Shown here: positions 45,510-57,425 of the stretch, piece after piece
How positions within the stretch are numbered: position 1 is the first letter of the stretch
Layout: each line of letters begins with the position of its first letter
Origin: Polyodon spathula
Lineage: Eukaryota > Chordata > Actinopteri > Acipenseriformes > Polyodontidae
Reading direction: 5' to 3'
Assembly (NCBI RefSeq): GCF_017654505.1
Contig: NC_054547.1
Location: forward strand, 23,426,346-23,490,345
Length of the DNA: 64,000 nucleotides
Notes under the pieces: model-generated
Database searches by the model: none
Told to the model about the DNA's origin: nothing
Seen by the model: the letters and a program-made list of their open reading frames with translations, nothing else
Translations under genes and position numbers: made by a program

Positions 45510-45990
45510 CTAGTCTTAAGACTGGAATCAACCCACTTAAGAGCTCCCCTAAAGCCTTTACCCATCATTGAAATCCCCTTTGAACAGATTGCCATGGATC
45601 TGGTGGAATCCTTAAACAAGACTGCCAGAGGTCATGATTATGTCTTACTGATCCTAGACTATGTCACTATATATCCAGAAGCCACCCCCCTTCAGAAAAT
45701 GGATACCAAACCCATCATAAAATAATTAGAACAAGTTTTCTCTTGGCTGGGCATACCCAAAGAGATCCTGACCGACCAAGGCATCCCCTTTGTAAGTAAA
45801 TTTATGTAAGACATGTGTGCCACCCTAAGGATAAAGCCTATCAGAATGTCTTCCTATCACACCCATACAGACGTGTTGGTGGAAAGATTCAACAAAATCC
45901 ATGCTCCGAAAGGTGATTAGTAAAGATGGGAAGGATTGGGACCTACTCCTGCCCTACTTGATGTTTGCAGTAAGGGATGAGGCAGTAATG
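45510..45990 (+). pseudogene. Gypsy integrase core, misplaced before RT
   Basis: KPLPIIEIPFEQIAMDLVES (first Asp), GHDYVLLILDYVTIYPEATP, then after a stop LGIPKEILTDQGIPFVSKFM (second Asp in TDQG), then SSYHTHTDVLVERFNKIH (third acidic residue, Glu, in VERFN), and PYLMFAVRDEAVMPQ. Several stops. It lies upstream of RT and RNase H, whereas Gypsy elements have integrase last. Confidence 0.8.
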
Positions 45991-45999
45991 CCTCAAAGT

Positions 46000-46575
46000 T
46001 TGACTCCTACCCGATGCCCCAGGTAGATGAATTAATTGAGAGGTTAGAAACCACAAAGTACCTCATTACTCTCGACAGGATACTGGCAAATACCACTGAG
46101 CCCTGAGTCTAAGGACTCGGGGGCCTATACCAATATAAGGTCATGCCATGTGGGCCACATGGGGCTCCTGCGACATTTCAATGTCTCATGGATAAAGTGT
46201 TGAAACCCATGCCAGTTATGCATGGGCATACAATGACGACATAATTATTTTTTCAAAAGGGTGGGAGGGTCACTTATCAAAAGTAGGGGCAGTACTGCAG
46301 AGCCTCAGACAGGCATGCCTCACTGCCAACCCCCTGAGAAATGTTTTGTGGGGATGAGAGAAGCCAAATACCTGGGATTCATTGTGGGGGTGGGGTGGGG
46401 CACTGTGAGGCCCCACGTGAGTAAGATTAAGGCTATAAGAAACTGGCTAGTGCCCCAAGATAAAAGACAGATGAAGGCCTTCCTAGGTTTAGCTGGGTAC
46501 TACTATCCGTTTGTACCTGAATTTTTCTCAATTGCGGTGCCCCTTACAGATTTGATCCGGAAGTGCTCTCAATAG
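46000..46575 (+). pseudogene. Gypsy reverse transcriptase remnant
   Basis: FDSYPMPQVDELIERL, then LYQYKVMPCGPHGAPATFQC and LMDKVLKPMPV, then AYNDDIIIFSKG (YxDD active site with Asn at x), then the thumb in frame 46261-46575 (KCFVGMREAKYLGFIVG, MKAFLGLAGYYYPFVPEF). Frame breaks near 46110 and 46200. Confidence 0.85.
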
Positions 46576-46576
46576 A

Positions 46577-47025
46577 GTGGAATGGACCGAGGGCGCAGGG
46601 AAAGCCTTCGGAAAAATTCAAGATGTGCTCTGTATGGATCTGGTGTTGAGGGTGCCGGTCTTCACAAGACTCTTTATTGTTCAGACTGATGCTTCAGAGG
46701 TTGGGGTTGGGGAGATGTTATCTCTAATAATTGATGGGGAGGAACACACCATTACTTATTTGAGCAGTAAATTACTACCAAGGGAAACAAGGTACACAGT
46801 GGTAGAGAAAGAGTGCCTGGCAGTTCGATGGGTCATAGAAGCCCTACAATACTATTTTCTAGGCAGGAAGTCACGTTAATTGCAGATCATTCTCCAAAAA
46901 GACAACAAGGAAACAAAATGCCAAAGTAACTAGGTGGGTCTTAGCTCTATAACCATACAAATTCAAGATTGAGCAGAGAAGCGAGGCCCAGAACGTAAAT
47001 GGGGGCGGGTTATCCCGAATTTATT
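46577..47025 (+). pseudogene. Gypsy RNase H remnant
   Basis: 46577-46879 reads FIVQTDASEVGVGEMLS, ITYLSSKLLPRETRYTVVEK and ECLAVRWVIEALQYYFLGR: RNase H with its catalytic Asp (QTDAS) and Glu (VEKECLAV). After a frame change, ADHSPK and ALQPYKFKIEQR, QNVNGGGLSR complete the domain. Confidence 0.85.
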
Positions 47026-47639
47026 GTGGTTGTTAATAGGTCGCTCGAACCAGTAGGCTTGAGCTGAGGGAAAGGATGTGTGAGAAATGGGGTTATTTTT
47101 CTTTAAGAAATGGCAGGTGGCATTAAAAATACAATTCCCAGGGTGCTTAGCTCCAGTTAGTGGAAGGGACAGGGCAGCCGGGAATAAAAAGGAAGTGTGC
47201 ACTTGAGTAGGGAGTAGTGTGGGGTAGGATGAAACAAACAGTGTGCAGAAAAAGCAAAGAAAAGTAAAAAGATGGATTTATTTAAAAAGGGTATGTTTTG
47301 GTTTACATTCAAACTACAGAGGTTTGTCACAATAGTAATACTTTTGACAGTAATAATAGTCGAGTCTGTTATTGTGCAGTGGGTGAGTAAAATCATTGCC
47401 AGCATAGCGAACCCAAAAGTGCTTGTGTATGTTCTACATGTTACTTTTAAAAACCAATGAAATACATGCTGTGTGTTAATGGGTTGAAGTACAAAGTATT
47501 AGCTTGTAGAACCTTTGTTCAGGACTGCTTGCTACAGTCTGGGGAAATGGACACATTACATGTAAATCAACCCCCTTTTGTGTCTCGTTGGAACAAACCA
47601 CAAACGACAACAAAAGAAGATTTTTGAACTGTGTTTTAT
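47026..47639. other. non-coding end of the Gypsy interior
   Basis: A purine-rich GAGGGAAAGGATG near 47060-47073 followed by TGTGAGAAATGGGG looks like a polypurine tract and an LTR start of a second Gypsy family. AATAAAAAGG near 47185 could be its TATA region. ORF 47272-47460 has one hydrophobic stretch but no known domain. Confidence 0.35.
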
Positions 47640-47869
47640 TGTGTTTTTTCTTGAACAACAAACAAAGGACTGTGCTTTCTTGTTCTGTTTTCCTGGATCC
47701 TGGGCAGGGCAGGAGCTTTGTCTGTGGAACTCCTTTATACTTGCTAGCCACCTCCAGCAGAGGGGGACAACAGCATTTGGGATAGCTGCATACTTACCTG
47801 CTTCTCCTACTGTCTCCAGCAGAGGGAGGTCACGGACCTGGGGACTGTTTATACTTACCTGTTACACCT

Positions 47870-48725
47870 TGTCAAAAATTTGTAACGTACCCTTTTTATT
47901 TATACACATGCTGTGAGCACACTCTTAAACTCAGGGGAGACGTTCATGAGGACAAAGATGTTTCGGACTCCTGTAAGTAGATTTTTCATGCACTGTGCTT
48001 GCAACATATCCAGATGACTTTTATCATCTGGATATGTTAACAATCAAGAAAATCACAAAAACTAATTTAATGAATCAGAGTAGTATCCTTAATTTTATTA
48101 AATGCTTAAAAATGGATTGAGTAGTTATAGACTATGTCAAATCCAAGGAGACGGGTAATCTGGGAGGTCCAGTGCCTTAACAGGTATAATGGCATTAGTA
48201 CTTCAATACAGTAATACAAATGGTTATCAATTGCTTAGCCTTCAAGCTATAAAATGCAAAAAGCTAATACGCCCTACGTTCCATTCTAGAACATATATAT
48301 GGGTCTATGACAATGTATCACGAAACAGTTTATTACCAACAATTCATCACCAGCAGTTCATCACCAGTGACAATTCATCACTAGGGGTACATTATCATAT
48401 CACAGCTGTTTAAAATGCCTCAGGTGAAAATGACCAGTGTAGCGAAATTTCAGAGATTCCAGTGTTAAAATAAATGTTTGAAAAGCAAACTTGTTATTTT
48501 TGTTTTGTTTTTTTGCTTTTTTGTTTGTTAGTTGGGTGGTCACCAACTAGTTAGTATGGGTTTTATTTATGTCATTTGTAAGTGAATATGTACTGTATCT
48601 GTTATTTATGATTTATTATAGCTCTACTTGTTTTTAGCACAGCTTTTATGATATATTGTGGCCTTAATCGGTGAGTTATTGTCCGTGATGAATTGTTGGT
48701 GTTGAAAAGTGCGTGACAAATTAAC

Positions 48726-48812
<87 letters not shown>

Positions 48813-49045
48813 TGTAAATCTAATCACACTCTTAAGATTAAAACATAATTTCTATACCTTCTATGCATCAATATAAAAGACAAGCCTTTGAATAAACATA
48901 CAGTGGTCAGTTCAATTATTTCCATTTCCATTTAAATTTAAGCTCAATTTGTTTCCAAAAGATCAGCCTTGCAACCGAGGCCTTCCATGCAGAAGGATCT
49001 AATGACTTATAGCACAAAAGGGACGTGCCAGAACCATCTGTGACA
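47870..49045. mobile_element. unclassified 1.18-kb insertion in the 3' LTR
   Basis: It starts TGTCAAAAATTTG and ends CCATCTGTGACA, with ACCT at both edges (47866-47869 and 49046-49049). The ends share only TGTCA as inverted repeat. The interior has AATTCATCACCAG-type short repeats and a (TA)n tract. No coding. It might be a solo LTR with a 4-bp duplication or a DNA element. Confidence 0.55.
48729..48811. repeat. (TA)n microsatellite
   Basis: About 41 TA units inside the 47870-49045 insertion. Confidence 0.95.
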
Positions 49046-49530
49046 ACCTGCAGTCTCCAGCAGATGGACAAACCAGACTGTTGAACTGTGCACACTTATA
49101 GGTTTTGCCTGTTATTTCCAGTAGAGGGCGAAAAGGACCGGGAACATACCTGTGGTTTAGCCACCTGTGGAAACAAACAAACTGTTTAACAAATAAAATG
49201 AAATGAAAAGACACAGCTGAACTGTCATAAAGATTGTGTGTTGACTTACCTGTGGGACATTCTCAGAGAAAGATATTTGTTTTGTTTATTCTGATTAGTT
49301 TTTCCAGTCTAGAGAGGGACAGAGTAAGTTAATACGTAGTTAAGGGTTAGGTTTTTGTTTGATATTTTTCCTAAAATTTGCTTTGTGAAAAGAACAGCTT
49401 TTATTTATTTGAGTAATAAAGAAAATTACCTGTACATATGGGTTACTGAATACTGTCTCCGGGTCACGTCTGTCCAGATGAGTCAAAGATCCTCACAAAA
49501 ACAGAGCTTTAAGCTCACAATATATATATT

Positions 49531-49815
<285 letters not shown>

Positions 49816-49892
49816 ATTACCCTATCCAAACGGCAATACATTGCCTCAATATAGGTTGAACAATTTTGCTATTCCCGTAATGTGTTTGTGTG

Positions 49893-49896
49893 TGTG

Positions 49897-49927
<31 letters not shown>

Positions 49928-49929
49928 GT
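49893..49929. repeat. (TCTG)n microsatellite
   Basis: TGTG then about eight TCTG units. Confidence 0.9.
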
Positions 49930-49957
49930 GTTATAAGTTTAAAAAGAAGTGATATCT

Positions 49958-50382
49958 GAAATAAAAACACATTGGAAATGTGAAAAAACAGTAAGTTATC
50001 AAAGGGGCCCAGCCATTTAAAGTGGGGATATCAAAAACACAAGCCAAATTTGAAGAAACCATTGGGGCAAGCTTGCTCAGCACAAAGCAAATGGGCACAA
50101 CTGTGAAACCGTCAAGGTTGCCCCAGTTGTTTCTACTAATTTGGCTTGTATTTTTCAGGCTCTATAAAAGTGAATCAAACACATGAAAAACACAAGCCAA
50201 GTTAGTAGAAAAAATTGGGGCAACCTTGACGGTTTCACAATTGTGCCCATTTGCTTTGTGCTGGGCAAGGTTGCTCCAATGGTTTCTTTAAACTTGGCTT
50301 GTGATTTTGATGTCCCCACTTTAAATGGCTGGGCACTTTTGGTTACTTGGATTTTCTTAAATTTCCAATGTGTTTTTGTTTC
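49958..50382. repeat. 425-bp near-perfect palindrome (foldback element)
   Basis: Left arm 49958-50157 and right arm 50184-50382 are complementary nearly throughout (for example CATTTAAAGTGGGGATATC against GATGTCCCCACTTTAAATG), with a 26-bp loop. No ORF matters here; the frame at 50183-50545 is incidental. It is probably a foldback MITE. A transcript would form a long hairpin. Confidence 0.9.
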
Positions 50383-50969
50383 AGAAAAAACAAGAAGTGA
50401 ACAACTTAGAAGCAGACAGGTGCAGTTCAGTTATTATTTTGATTTGTTTCTTGCTAGATGTAAAAACATCAAAATAATTGTTTTCTGCTGTGAAAATATG
50501 GTATTTCTACTTGGCCTTTGCAATAGGAAAGCACATTTAGTTTGAGTCAATTCTTAATATGAAAAGGAATGTGAGCAAAGTTTAATGGTATGCATCTGTG
50601 ACAGTACTGCATTTTGAAAAAAGCACAATAGCAAAATCTCAAACTGTCATGTTTTCATTCTTAATAGATTATTGACCCATTGCATTTGAGCAAATCCTGC
50701 TTAGAGACAAAAAGAAGGCAAATTGCTTTCCTTAATTTAATGTTTACTCAATCTGTGGCAGTGGATCAATAAGGGAGTCAATACTTCAAGACAAACAATC
50801 TTTGAATTATGAGCTTTTGTTCTGTACAGAGACTTTCCATGCTCATCAATCAAAAGATATAAAATTGGTAAGGCAGAGTGACTCTAGTCAGACATGAAGA
50901 AAATCAATATCAACTTATAAACTACAGCCAAGTCCACATACAAAAGAACTGCTGATGACATAGTCTAGT
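50383..50969. other. non-coding stretch
   Basis: AT-rich, with nothing recognised. Confidence 0.45.
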
Positions 50970-51110
50970 TTAATCATTTTTATTCGGATGAGATATAAAA
51001 ACAAAGTCCTATTGTAAGTGACTCTGCAGCAGCAATTATTGACAATGCATAGTTCACCCCTAGTCTCTGTACGTTGCTTTGGATAAGTGTCTGCTAAGTG
51101 AATGACTAAT
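50970..51110 (+). mobile_element. LINE L2-type 3' tail (or SINE sharing it)
   Basis: GATGAGATATAAAAACAAAG, TCCTATTGTAAGTGACTCTG, then GTTGCTTTGGATAAGTGTCT followed by GCTAAGTGAATGAC. This order is the widespread fish L2/SINE 3' end. No coding part is present. Confidence 0.6.
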
Positions 51111-51171
51111 AAGTACACTGATTAATTGATTAAACACCCTGCTGGAAATTTCAGGACTGGCAAGCTTGCAA

Positions 51172-54100
51172 CTCAAGTTGGTTGTTGCTGGTCATGCTGG
51201 TTTGGAGATGCTCGAGCTGGTTAATGAGCTGGTCTACTGATGGTGAATCTGCACTTAGATGGTCTACTGTTGATGAATCTGTGTTTTAGATGGTCATGCT
51301 GGTGAATCTGCTTTTAGACGGTCATGCTGGTGAATCTGCATTTGGATGGTCATGCTGGTGAATCTGCATTTAGATGGTCTACTGATTGGTGAATCTGCAT
51401 TTAGATGGTCATGTTGGTGAATCTGTGTTTAGATGGTCATGCTGGTGAATCTGCGTTTAGATGGTCATGTTGGTGAATCTGCGTTTAGATGGTCATGTTG
51501 GTGAATCTGCGTTTAGATGGTCATGCTGGTGAATCTGCATTTGGATGGTCATGCTGGTGAATCTGCGATAAGATGGTCATGTTGGTGAATCTGCGTTTAG
51601 ATGGTCATGCTAGTGAATCTGCATTTAGATGGTCATGCTGGTGAATCTGCATTTAGATGGTCTACTGATTGGTGAATCTGTGTTTTAGATGGTCATGCTG
51701 GTGAATCTGCATTTAGATGGTCATGCTGGTGAATCTGCATTTAGATGGTCATGTTGGTGAATCTGCATTTAGATGGTCATGTTGGTGAATCTGCATTTAG
51801 ATGGTCATGTTGGTGAATCTGCATTTAGAAGGTTTACTGCTGGTGAATCTGTGTTTTAGATGGTCATGCTAGTGAATCTGCATTTAGATGGTAATTCTAG
51901 TGAATCTGCATTTAGATGGTCTACTGATTGGTGAATCTGCATTTAGATGGTCATGTTGGTGAATCTGTGTTTGGATGGTCATGCTGGTGAATCTGCGTTT
52001 AGATGGTCATGTTGGTGAATCTGCGTTTAGATGGTCATGTTGGTGAATCTGTCATGTTTGGATGGTCATGCTGGTGAATCTGCGTTTAGATGGTCATGTT
52101 GGTGAATCTGCGTTTAGATGGTCATGCTGGTGAATCTGCGTTTAGATGGTCATGCTGGTGAATCTGCATTTAGATGGTCATGATTGGTGAATCTGTGTTT
52201 TAGATGGTCATGCTGGTGAATCTGCATTTAGATGGTCATGCTGGTGAATCTGCATTTAGATGGTCATGTTGGTGAATCTGCATTTAGAAGGTTTACTGCT
52301 GGTGAATCTGTGTTTTAGATGGTCATGCTGGTGAATCTGCATTTAGATGGTCATGCTAGTGAATCTGCATTTAGATGGTCATGTTGGTGAATCTGCATTT
52401 AGATGGTCATGATTGGTGAATCTGCATTTAGATGGTCATGTTGGTGAATCTGTGTTTAGATGGTCATGCTGGTGAATCTGCGTTTAGATGGTCATGTTGG
52501 TGAATCTGCATTTAGATGGTCATGTTGGTGAATCTGTGTTTGGATGGTCATGCTGGTGAATCTGCGTTTAGATGGTCATGTTGGTGAATCTGCGTTTAGA
52601 TGGTCATGTTGGTGAATCTGCGTTTAGATGGTCATGTTGGTGAATCTGCATTTAGATGGTCATGTTGGTGAATCTGCATTTAGATGGTCATGTTGGTGAA
52701 TCTGCATTTAGAAGGTTTACTGCTGGTGAATCTGTGTTTTAGATGGTCATGCTAGTGAATCTGCATTTAGATGGTAATTCTAGTGAATCTGCATTTAGAT
52801 GGTCTACTGATTGGTGAATCTGCATTTAGATGGTCATGTTGGTGAATCTGTGTTTGGATGGTCATGCTGGTGAATCTGCGTTTAGATGGTCATGTTGGTG
52901 AATCTGCGTTTAGATGGTCATGTTGGTGAATCTGTGTTTGGATGGTCATGCTGGTGAATCTGCGTTTAGATGGTCATGTTGGTGAATCTGCGTTTAGATG
53001 GTCATGTTGGTGAATCTGCGTTTAGATGGTCATGCTGGTGAATCTGCATTTAGGTGGTCATGCTGGTGAATCTGCATTTAGATGGTCATGCTGGTGAATC
53101 TGCGTTTAGATGGTCATCCTGGTGAGTCTGCATTTTAGATGGTCATGCTGGTGTAAAGCTGGTCAAGCTATTGAGTGATATAGCTGGTCATTGGAGAATA
53201 CTTGAGAATGGTCTACTGTTGGTGAATCTGTGTTTTAGATGGTCATGTTGGTGAATCTGTGTTTTAGATGGTCATGCTGGTGAATCTGCGTTTAGATGGT
53301 CATGCTGGTGAATCTGCATTTAGATGGTCATGTTGGTGAATCTGCGTTTAGATGGTCATGCTGGTGAATCTGCATTTAGATGGTCATGCTGGTGAATCTG
53401 CATTTAGATGGTCATGCTGGTGAATCTGCGTTTAGATGGTCATGCTGGTGAATCTGCATTTAGATGGTCATGCTGGTGAATCTGCTTTTAGACGGTCATG
53501 CTGGTGAATCTGCATTTGGATGGTCATGCTGGTGAATCTGCGATAAGATGGTCATGTTGGTGAATCTGCGTTTAGATGGTCATGCTAGTGAATCTGCATT
53601 TAGATGGTCATGCTGGTGAATCTGCATTTAGATGGTCTACTGATTGGTGAATCTGTGTTTTAGATGGTCATGCTGGTGAATCTGCATTTAGATGGTCATG
53701 CTGGTGAATCTGCATTTAGATGGTCATGTTGGTGAATCTGCATTTAGATGGTCATGTTGGTGAATCTGCATTTAGATGGTCATGTTGGTGAATCTGCATT
53801 TAGAAGGTTTACTGCTGGTGAATCTGTGTTTTAGATGGTCATGCTAGTGAATCTGCATTTAGATGGTAATTCTAGTGAATCTGCATTTAGATGGTCTACT
53901 GATTGGTGAATCTGCATTTAGATGGTCATGTTGGTGAATCTGCGTTTAGATGGTCATGCTGGTGAATCTGCGTTTAGATGGTCATGTTGGTGAATCTGCG
54001 TTTAGATGGTCATGTTGGTGAATCTGTGTTTGGATGGTCATGCTGGTGAATCTGCGTTTAGATGGTCATGTTGGTGAATCTGCGTTTAGATGGTCATGTT

Positions 54101-54838
54101 GGTGAATCTGCGTTTAGATGGTCATGCTGGTGAATCTGCATTTAGGTGGTCATGCTGGTGAATCTGCATTTAGATGGTCTAATGATTGGTGAATCTGTGT
54201 TTTAGATGGTCATGCTGGTGAATCTGCATTTAGATGGTCATGCTGGTGAATCTGCATTTAGATGGTCATGTTGGTGAATCTGCATTTAGATGGTCATGTT
54301 GGTGAATCTGCATTTAGATGGTCATGTTGGTGAATCTGCATTTAGAAGGTTTACTGCTGGTGAATCTGTGTTTTAGATGGTCATGCTAGTGAATCTGCAT
54401 TTAGATGGTAATTCTAGTGAATCTGCATTTAGATGGTCTACTGATTGGTGAATCTGCATTTAGATGGTCATGTTGGTGAATCTGTGTTTGGATGGTCATG
54501 CTGGTGAATCTGCGTTTAGATGGTCATGTTGGTGAATCTGCGTTTAGATGGTCATGTTGGTGAATCTGTGTTTAGATGGTCATGCTGGTGAATCTGCGTT
54601 TAGATGGTCATGTTGGTGAATCTGCGTTTAGATGGTCATGTTGGTGAATCTGCGTTTAGATGGTCATGCTGGTGAATCTGCATTTAGGTGGTCATGCTGG
54701 TGAATCTGCATTTAGATGGTCATGCTGGTGAATCTGCGTTTAGATGGTCATCCTGGTGAGTCTGCATTTTAGATGGTCATGCTGGTGTAAAGCTGGTCAA
54801 GCTATTGAGTGATATAGCTTATTGGTCATACTTGAGAA
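51172..54838. repeat. 28-bp satellite-like array, about 3.6 kb
   Basis: Basic unit GATGGTCATGCTGGTGAATC plus TGCATTTA, 28 bp, roughly 130 copies. Variants: TTGGTG, GCGTTTA, GTGTTTTA, AGAAGGTTTACTGC, GGTCTACTGATTGG. The variants recur in fixed order (AGAAGGTTTACTGC blocks near 51828, 52706, 53800, 54343), giving higher-order repeats. Two blocks end with the same unique string TAAAGCTGGTCAAGCTATTG (near 53156 and 54788), about 1.63 kb apart. Confidence 0.95.
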
Positions 54839-55016
54839 TGTTTTGTTGTGTATATAGTAAATGTTGATTTCAGTATTTTTTAATCTTTAAACTATTATTT
54901 GTAATGACTCATTTCAACCATGTTCACAAGGATGGGCATTACATTCTCATGTATTACACACTACCCCATGCAGTATTTTACAATCGCTGGTGAGCATTTT
55001 TTTTCCCTGGCTGAGA

Positions 55017-55057
<41 letters not shown>

Positions 55058-55215
55058 CTCAACTAGGTATGGTTGTAATTCCTTTCAGTTTTGGTTTGAC
55101 AGCTTGCGTTGTAAGTTGCTGGTGTTAATGAGTGTGCGTTTCCCATATCAACCAGGGGGCCATTTACCAAAAGCAACTTGAGCCAAACAAACATCGTAAG
55201 ACCATCATAAGAGCA
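54839..55215. other. flank with (GA)n
   Basis: Non-coding; includes an AG microsatellite (55020-55052). Confidence 0.5.
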
Positions 55216-55887
55216 TGTAACAGGGCAAGCAGCCCTGTACAGTTATTTTTCGAACGGGGTTTCCCCCTCCTCCTCTGAGCAGTTTATTTTGTATTTGTCT
55301 TATGATTTATTTATGTATGTATTTTGTATATACATGATGGCGGAACGTTGTGCCTTTTGTTTTGAAAATTAATTGTATTTGTTGTTATAAATGACGGCGT
55401 AGCCGTGTTAGTTTTGTTATTGTTTTGTTTTTATTTGGACATGTTCTGGCAGAGGCGAGGGAGTAACTCATCCTCTGCCAGGAATGATTAGAAACCTCAT
55501 GCAGAAGGCAGCCATCTCCCAAATTAATTAAGTGATTAATTTATTGCTAAATCGGGAGATGGTCATCTGCATAAAAGCCTGCAGCTCTCTCCCCTTGGTG
55601 TGAGAGTTGAGAGTGGAGTGAGAGAAAAATTTTAAAAAGTAAGGATCAGTGAAGGCAGTTGCCCAGCCTGACCTTAGTTTTAGTGATTGTATTTTGTGTT
55701 CGTGTTTTGTTTAAACCTTTTGTTTTCACTCTGTGAGCAGTGTTTGTTTTTGTTTAAATATTTTACTTATTTTTTGTCTTTAATAAAAACAGCGCACGCC
55801 ACATCTTTTTGAACTGCAGTACCTGTCTGTTTGTGTTTCAGTTCCTCCTTCTGGCCTGACGTCACCGCTCAGCCATTTCCTTCCACA
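55216..55887 (+). mobile_element. solo LTR related to element A's LTR
   Basis: It starts TGTAACAGGGCAAGC, with a 7-bp hairpin (ACAGGGC, AAGCA, GCCCTGT) at the very end, and ends GCCATTTCCTTCCACA. Flanks GAGCA and GTGCA match at four of five bases. Internal strings GTGAAGGCAGTTGCCCAGCC and CATAAAAGCC parallel the element A LTR. TTAATAAAAACAG near 55782 gives a polyadenylation signal. Confidence 0.8.
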
Positions 55888-56004
55888 GTGCAACATGTTG
55901 AATCTGATGCGTTTGAAGTAGTTCTTGAATAGCATCATGGGTTCACGAGTGGTCTGGGGTAATCATGAGGAGAGACGTGAGCCGTTAAAGTACATAAATG
56001 CACG

Positions 56005-56957
56005 GTGAGAACCCCCCCCCCATCTGGCAGTATGGCTGCGATTCACAGAATTGAGGAACTTAATCACCGCTCATGCCGCCCTCACATTAGATTAGTAAGA
56101 ATTAATGCCAACATAAGAACAAACTTAAACCTACTAGATATTCTTAGTGACAGACATACAATTCTAACTTTATTGGATTTACTCACACTAGATTTGAGGA
56201 GGAGCACTGAACGCAGTTATGCACGAACTCCAGCTGTGCAGTTGCTGTGTTCATTGTGGTACTATGCCACAGGAAGCTTTCTCCAAACCGTAGGAGGCTG
56301 GGACTCAAAGCATCTATATCATGGTGCAAACATCCCTGAAGTTATAGGGGTAATTGATGGTACACTAATTTCCATAATAACCCAGTGGATAGAAAAGACT
56401 CTGTACATCTGCAGAAAAGGCTACCCAGCGATAAATGTCCATGTTATATGCAATCATGTGGGTGTCATCAAGGACATTGTGGCCAGTGGTACCCACGATG
56501 CCTTCATATGGTGCAATTCCGCAATACTCCAGGCAGAAAAGAACGGGCAATTTGGCTATGGCTGGTTGTTGGGGAACAGTGGATATCCCTTATGACCATA
56601 TCTCCTCACCCCTATTCTGCATCCCACAATGCTGCTGTGGAAAGATTCAGCAACGCGCATCGCCTCACTAGATGCATCATTGAACGTACCTTCGGTGTGT
56701 GAAAAATGAGGTTCAGATGCATTGACAAGTCAAGTGGGGGACTATACTTCACACCAGCTAAATGTTGTGCTGTGATTGTGGTTACAGCCATGCTACACAA
56801 CATTGCAGTACGAGCAAGAGCACTTTTGCCAGAGGATGACAACATAGTCGAGCCCGAGGGAGATGATGCAGATGAGCCTGTTACTGATGCAGGACGAGAA
56901 TACATTGCAGGGATTGCTACTCAGTTCCTTCTCATACACAATGTCTTTAGCCATTGA
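56005..56957 (+). pseudogene. PIF/Harbinger transposase, inactivated
   Basis: First frame 56005-56595: YATGSFLQTVGG, then a jump (the segment with the usual helix-turn-helix linker is missing) to VIGVIDGTLI (first Asp, codon 56356-56358), KGYPAINVHVICNH, ASGTHDAFIWCNSAIL, GYGWLLGNSGYPL. In the family the last reads GDSGYPL; here Asn (56575-56577) replaces the second catalytic Asp. After a frameshift: CIIERTFGV (third acidic residue), a TGA where Trp is expected, then MRFRCIDKSSGGLYFTPAKC and VTAMLHNIAVRARALLPEDD to 56957. No terminal inverted repeats were found; the element is truncated on the right by an LTR. Confidence 0.88.
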
Positions 56958-56984
56958 AACAAGAATGACACAAACCTTGGTGTG

Positions 56985-57425
56985 TGTATTAGTGCTCGTG
57001 GCGGGTGATAACAGGTATATTTTTGTGACTGTTATGAAGTGCTATCAGGCTTGTGCTGGCCCAAAAGTGACAGCTCTGGATACGTGTTTAGCTGTCTGGT
57101 GATTTAACAAACAAGACAATTACTAACAACACATAAAACAAACTCAGCGAAGGAAAAGATTAACGATTCTCCGGCCCCTTTATGCTATCACGGATGACCC
57201 CTTGGTAAACAATTGAAGCTGCTTTTATTGCTTGCAGCTGCTACCTCGTTTACCTTCCAGGTCAATATGTTCCTGCAATGGAGTCTCGCCTTCTTACAGG
57301 CTGACTGACTTCCTGACCCTGGAAATGAACTGCCAGGCCAGCCGGTCCAAAGACTTTCCCTTTCACTACTTTGTGCCCTCACAGGTCATGAGGGAAATTT
57401 CCAACCACAACTCGTTATATTTCAC
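56985..57425 (-). mobile_element. LTR fragment (2582-4268 family), minus strand
   Basis: On the minus strand it starts TGTGAAATATAACGAG and continues through GGAGACTCCATTGCAGG-type sequence. It keeps the CTTGGTAAAC/GGGGTCAT segment. The U5 end is missing on the left. Confidence 0.65.

Larger units (their letters stand above)
40375..49519 (+). mobile_element. Gypsy retrotransposon with SCAN-like gag, heavily nested
   Basis: 5' LTR 40375-41500, primer site 41503-41520, gag, protease, pol pieces, and 3' LTR 47640-49519. Four later insertions lie inside: a piggyBac-type MITE in the 5' LTR, element D after the gag zinc knuckle, a palindromic insertion inside D, and a 1.2-kb insertion in the 3' LTR. 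Without these it would be about 4.6 kb, short for an autonomous Gypsy, so interior has also been lost. Confidence 0.8.
47640..49519 (+). repeat. 3' LTR of the Gypsy element, split by an insertion
   Basis: Pieces 47640-47869 and 49046-49519 match the 5' LTR in order and end in the same GAGCTTTAAGCTCACA. It carries GTTAATACGTAGTTAAGG, the empty site of the piggyBac MITE. Confidence 0.8.

Noticed and set aside
47272..47460. 62-aa ORF with one hydrophobic segment
   Set aside because: No start context, homologous motif or partner; chance ORFs of this size are common here.
51172..54838. Regular short repeats that could suggest a CRISPR array
   Set aside because: The 28-bp units are directly adjacent with no unique spacers, and the window is eukaryotic. 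It is a minisatellite.
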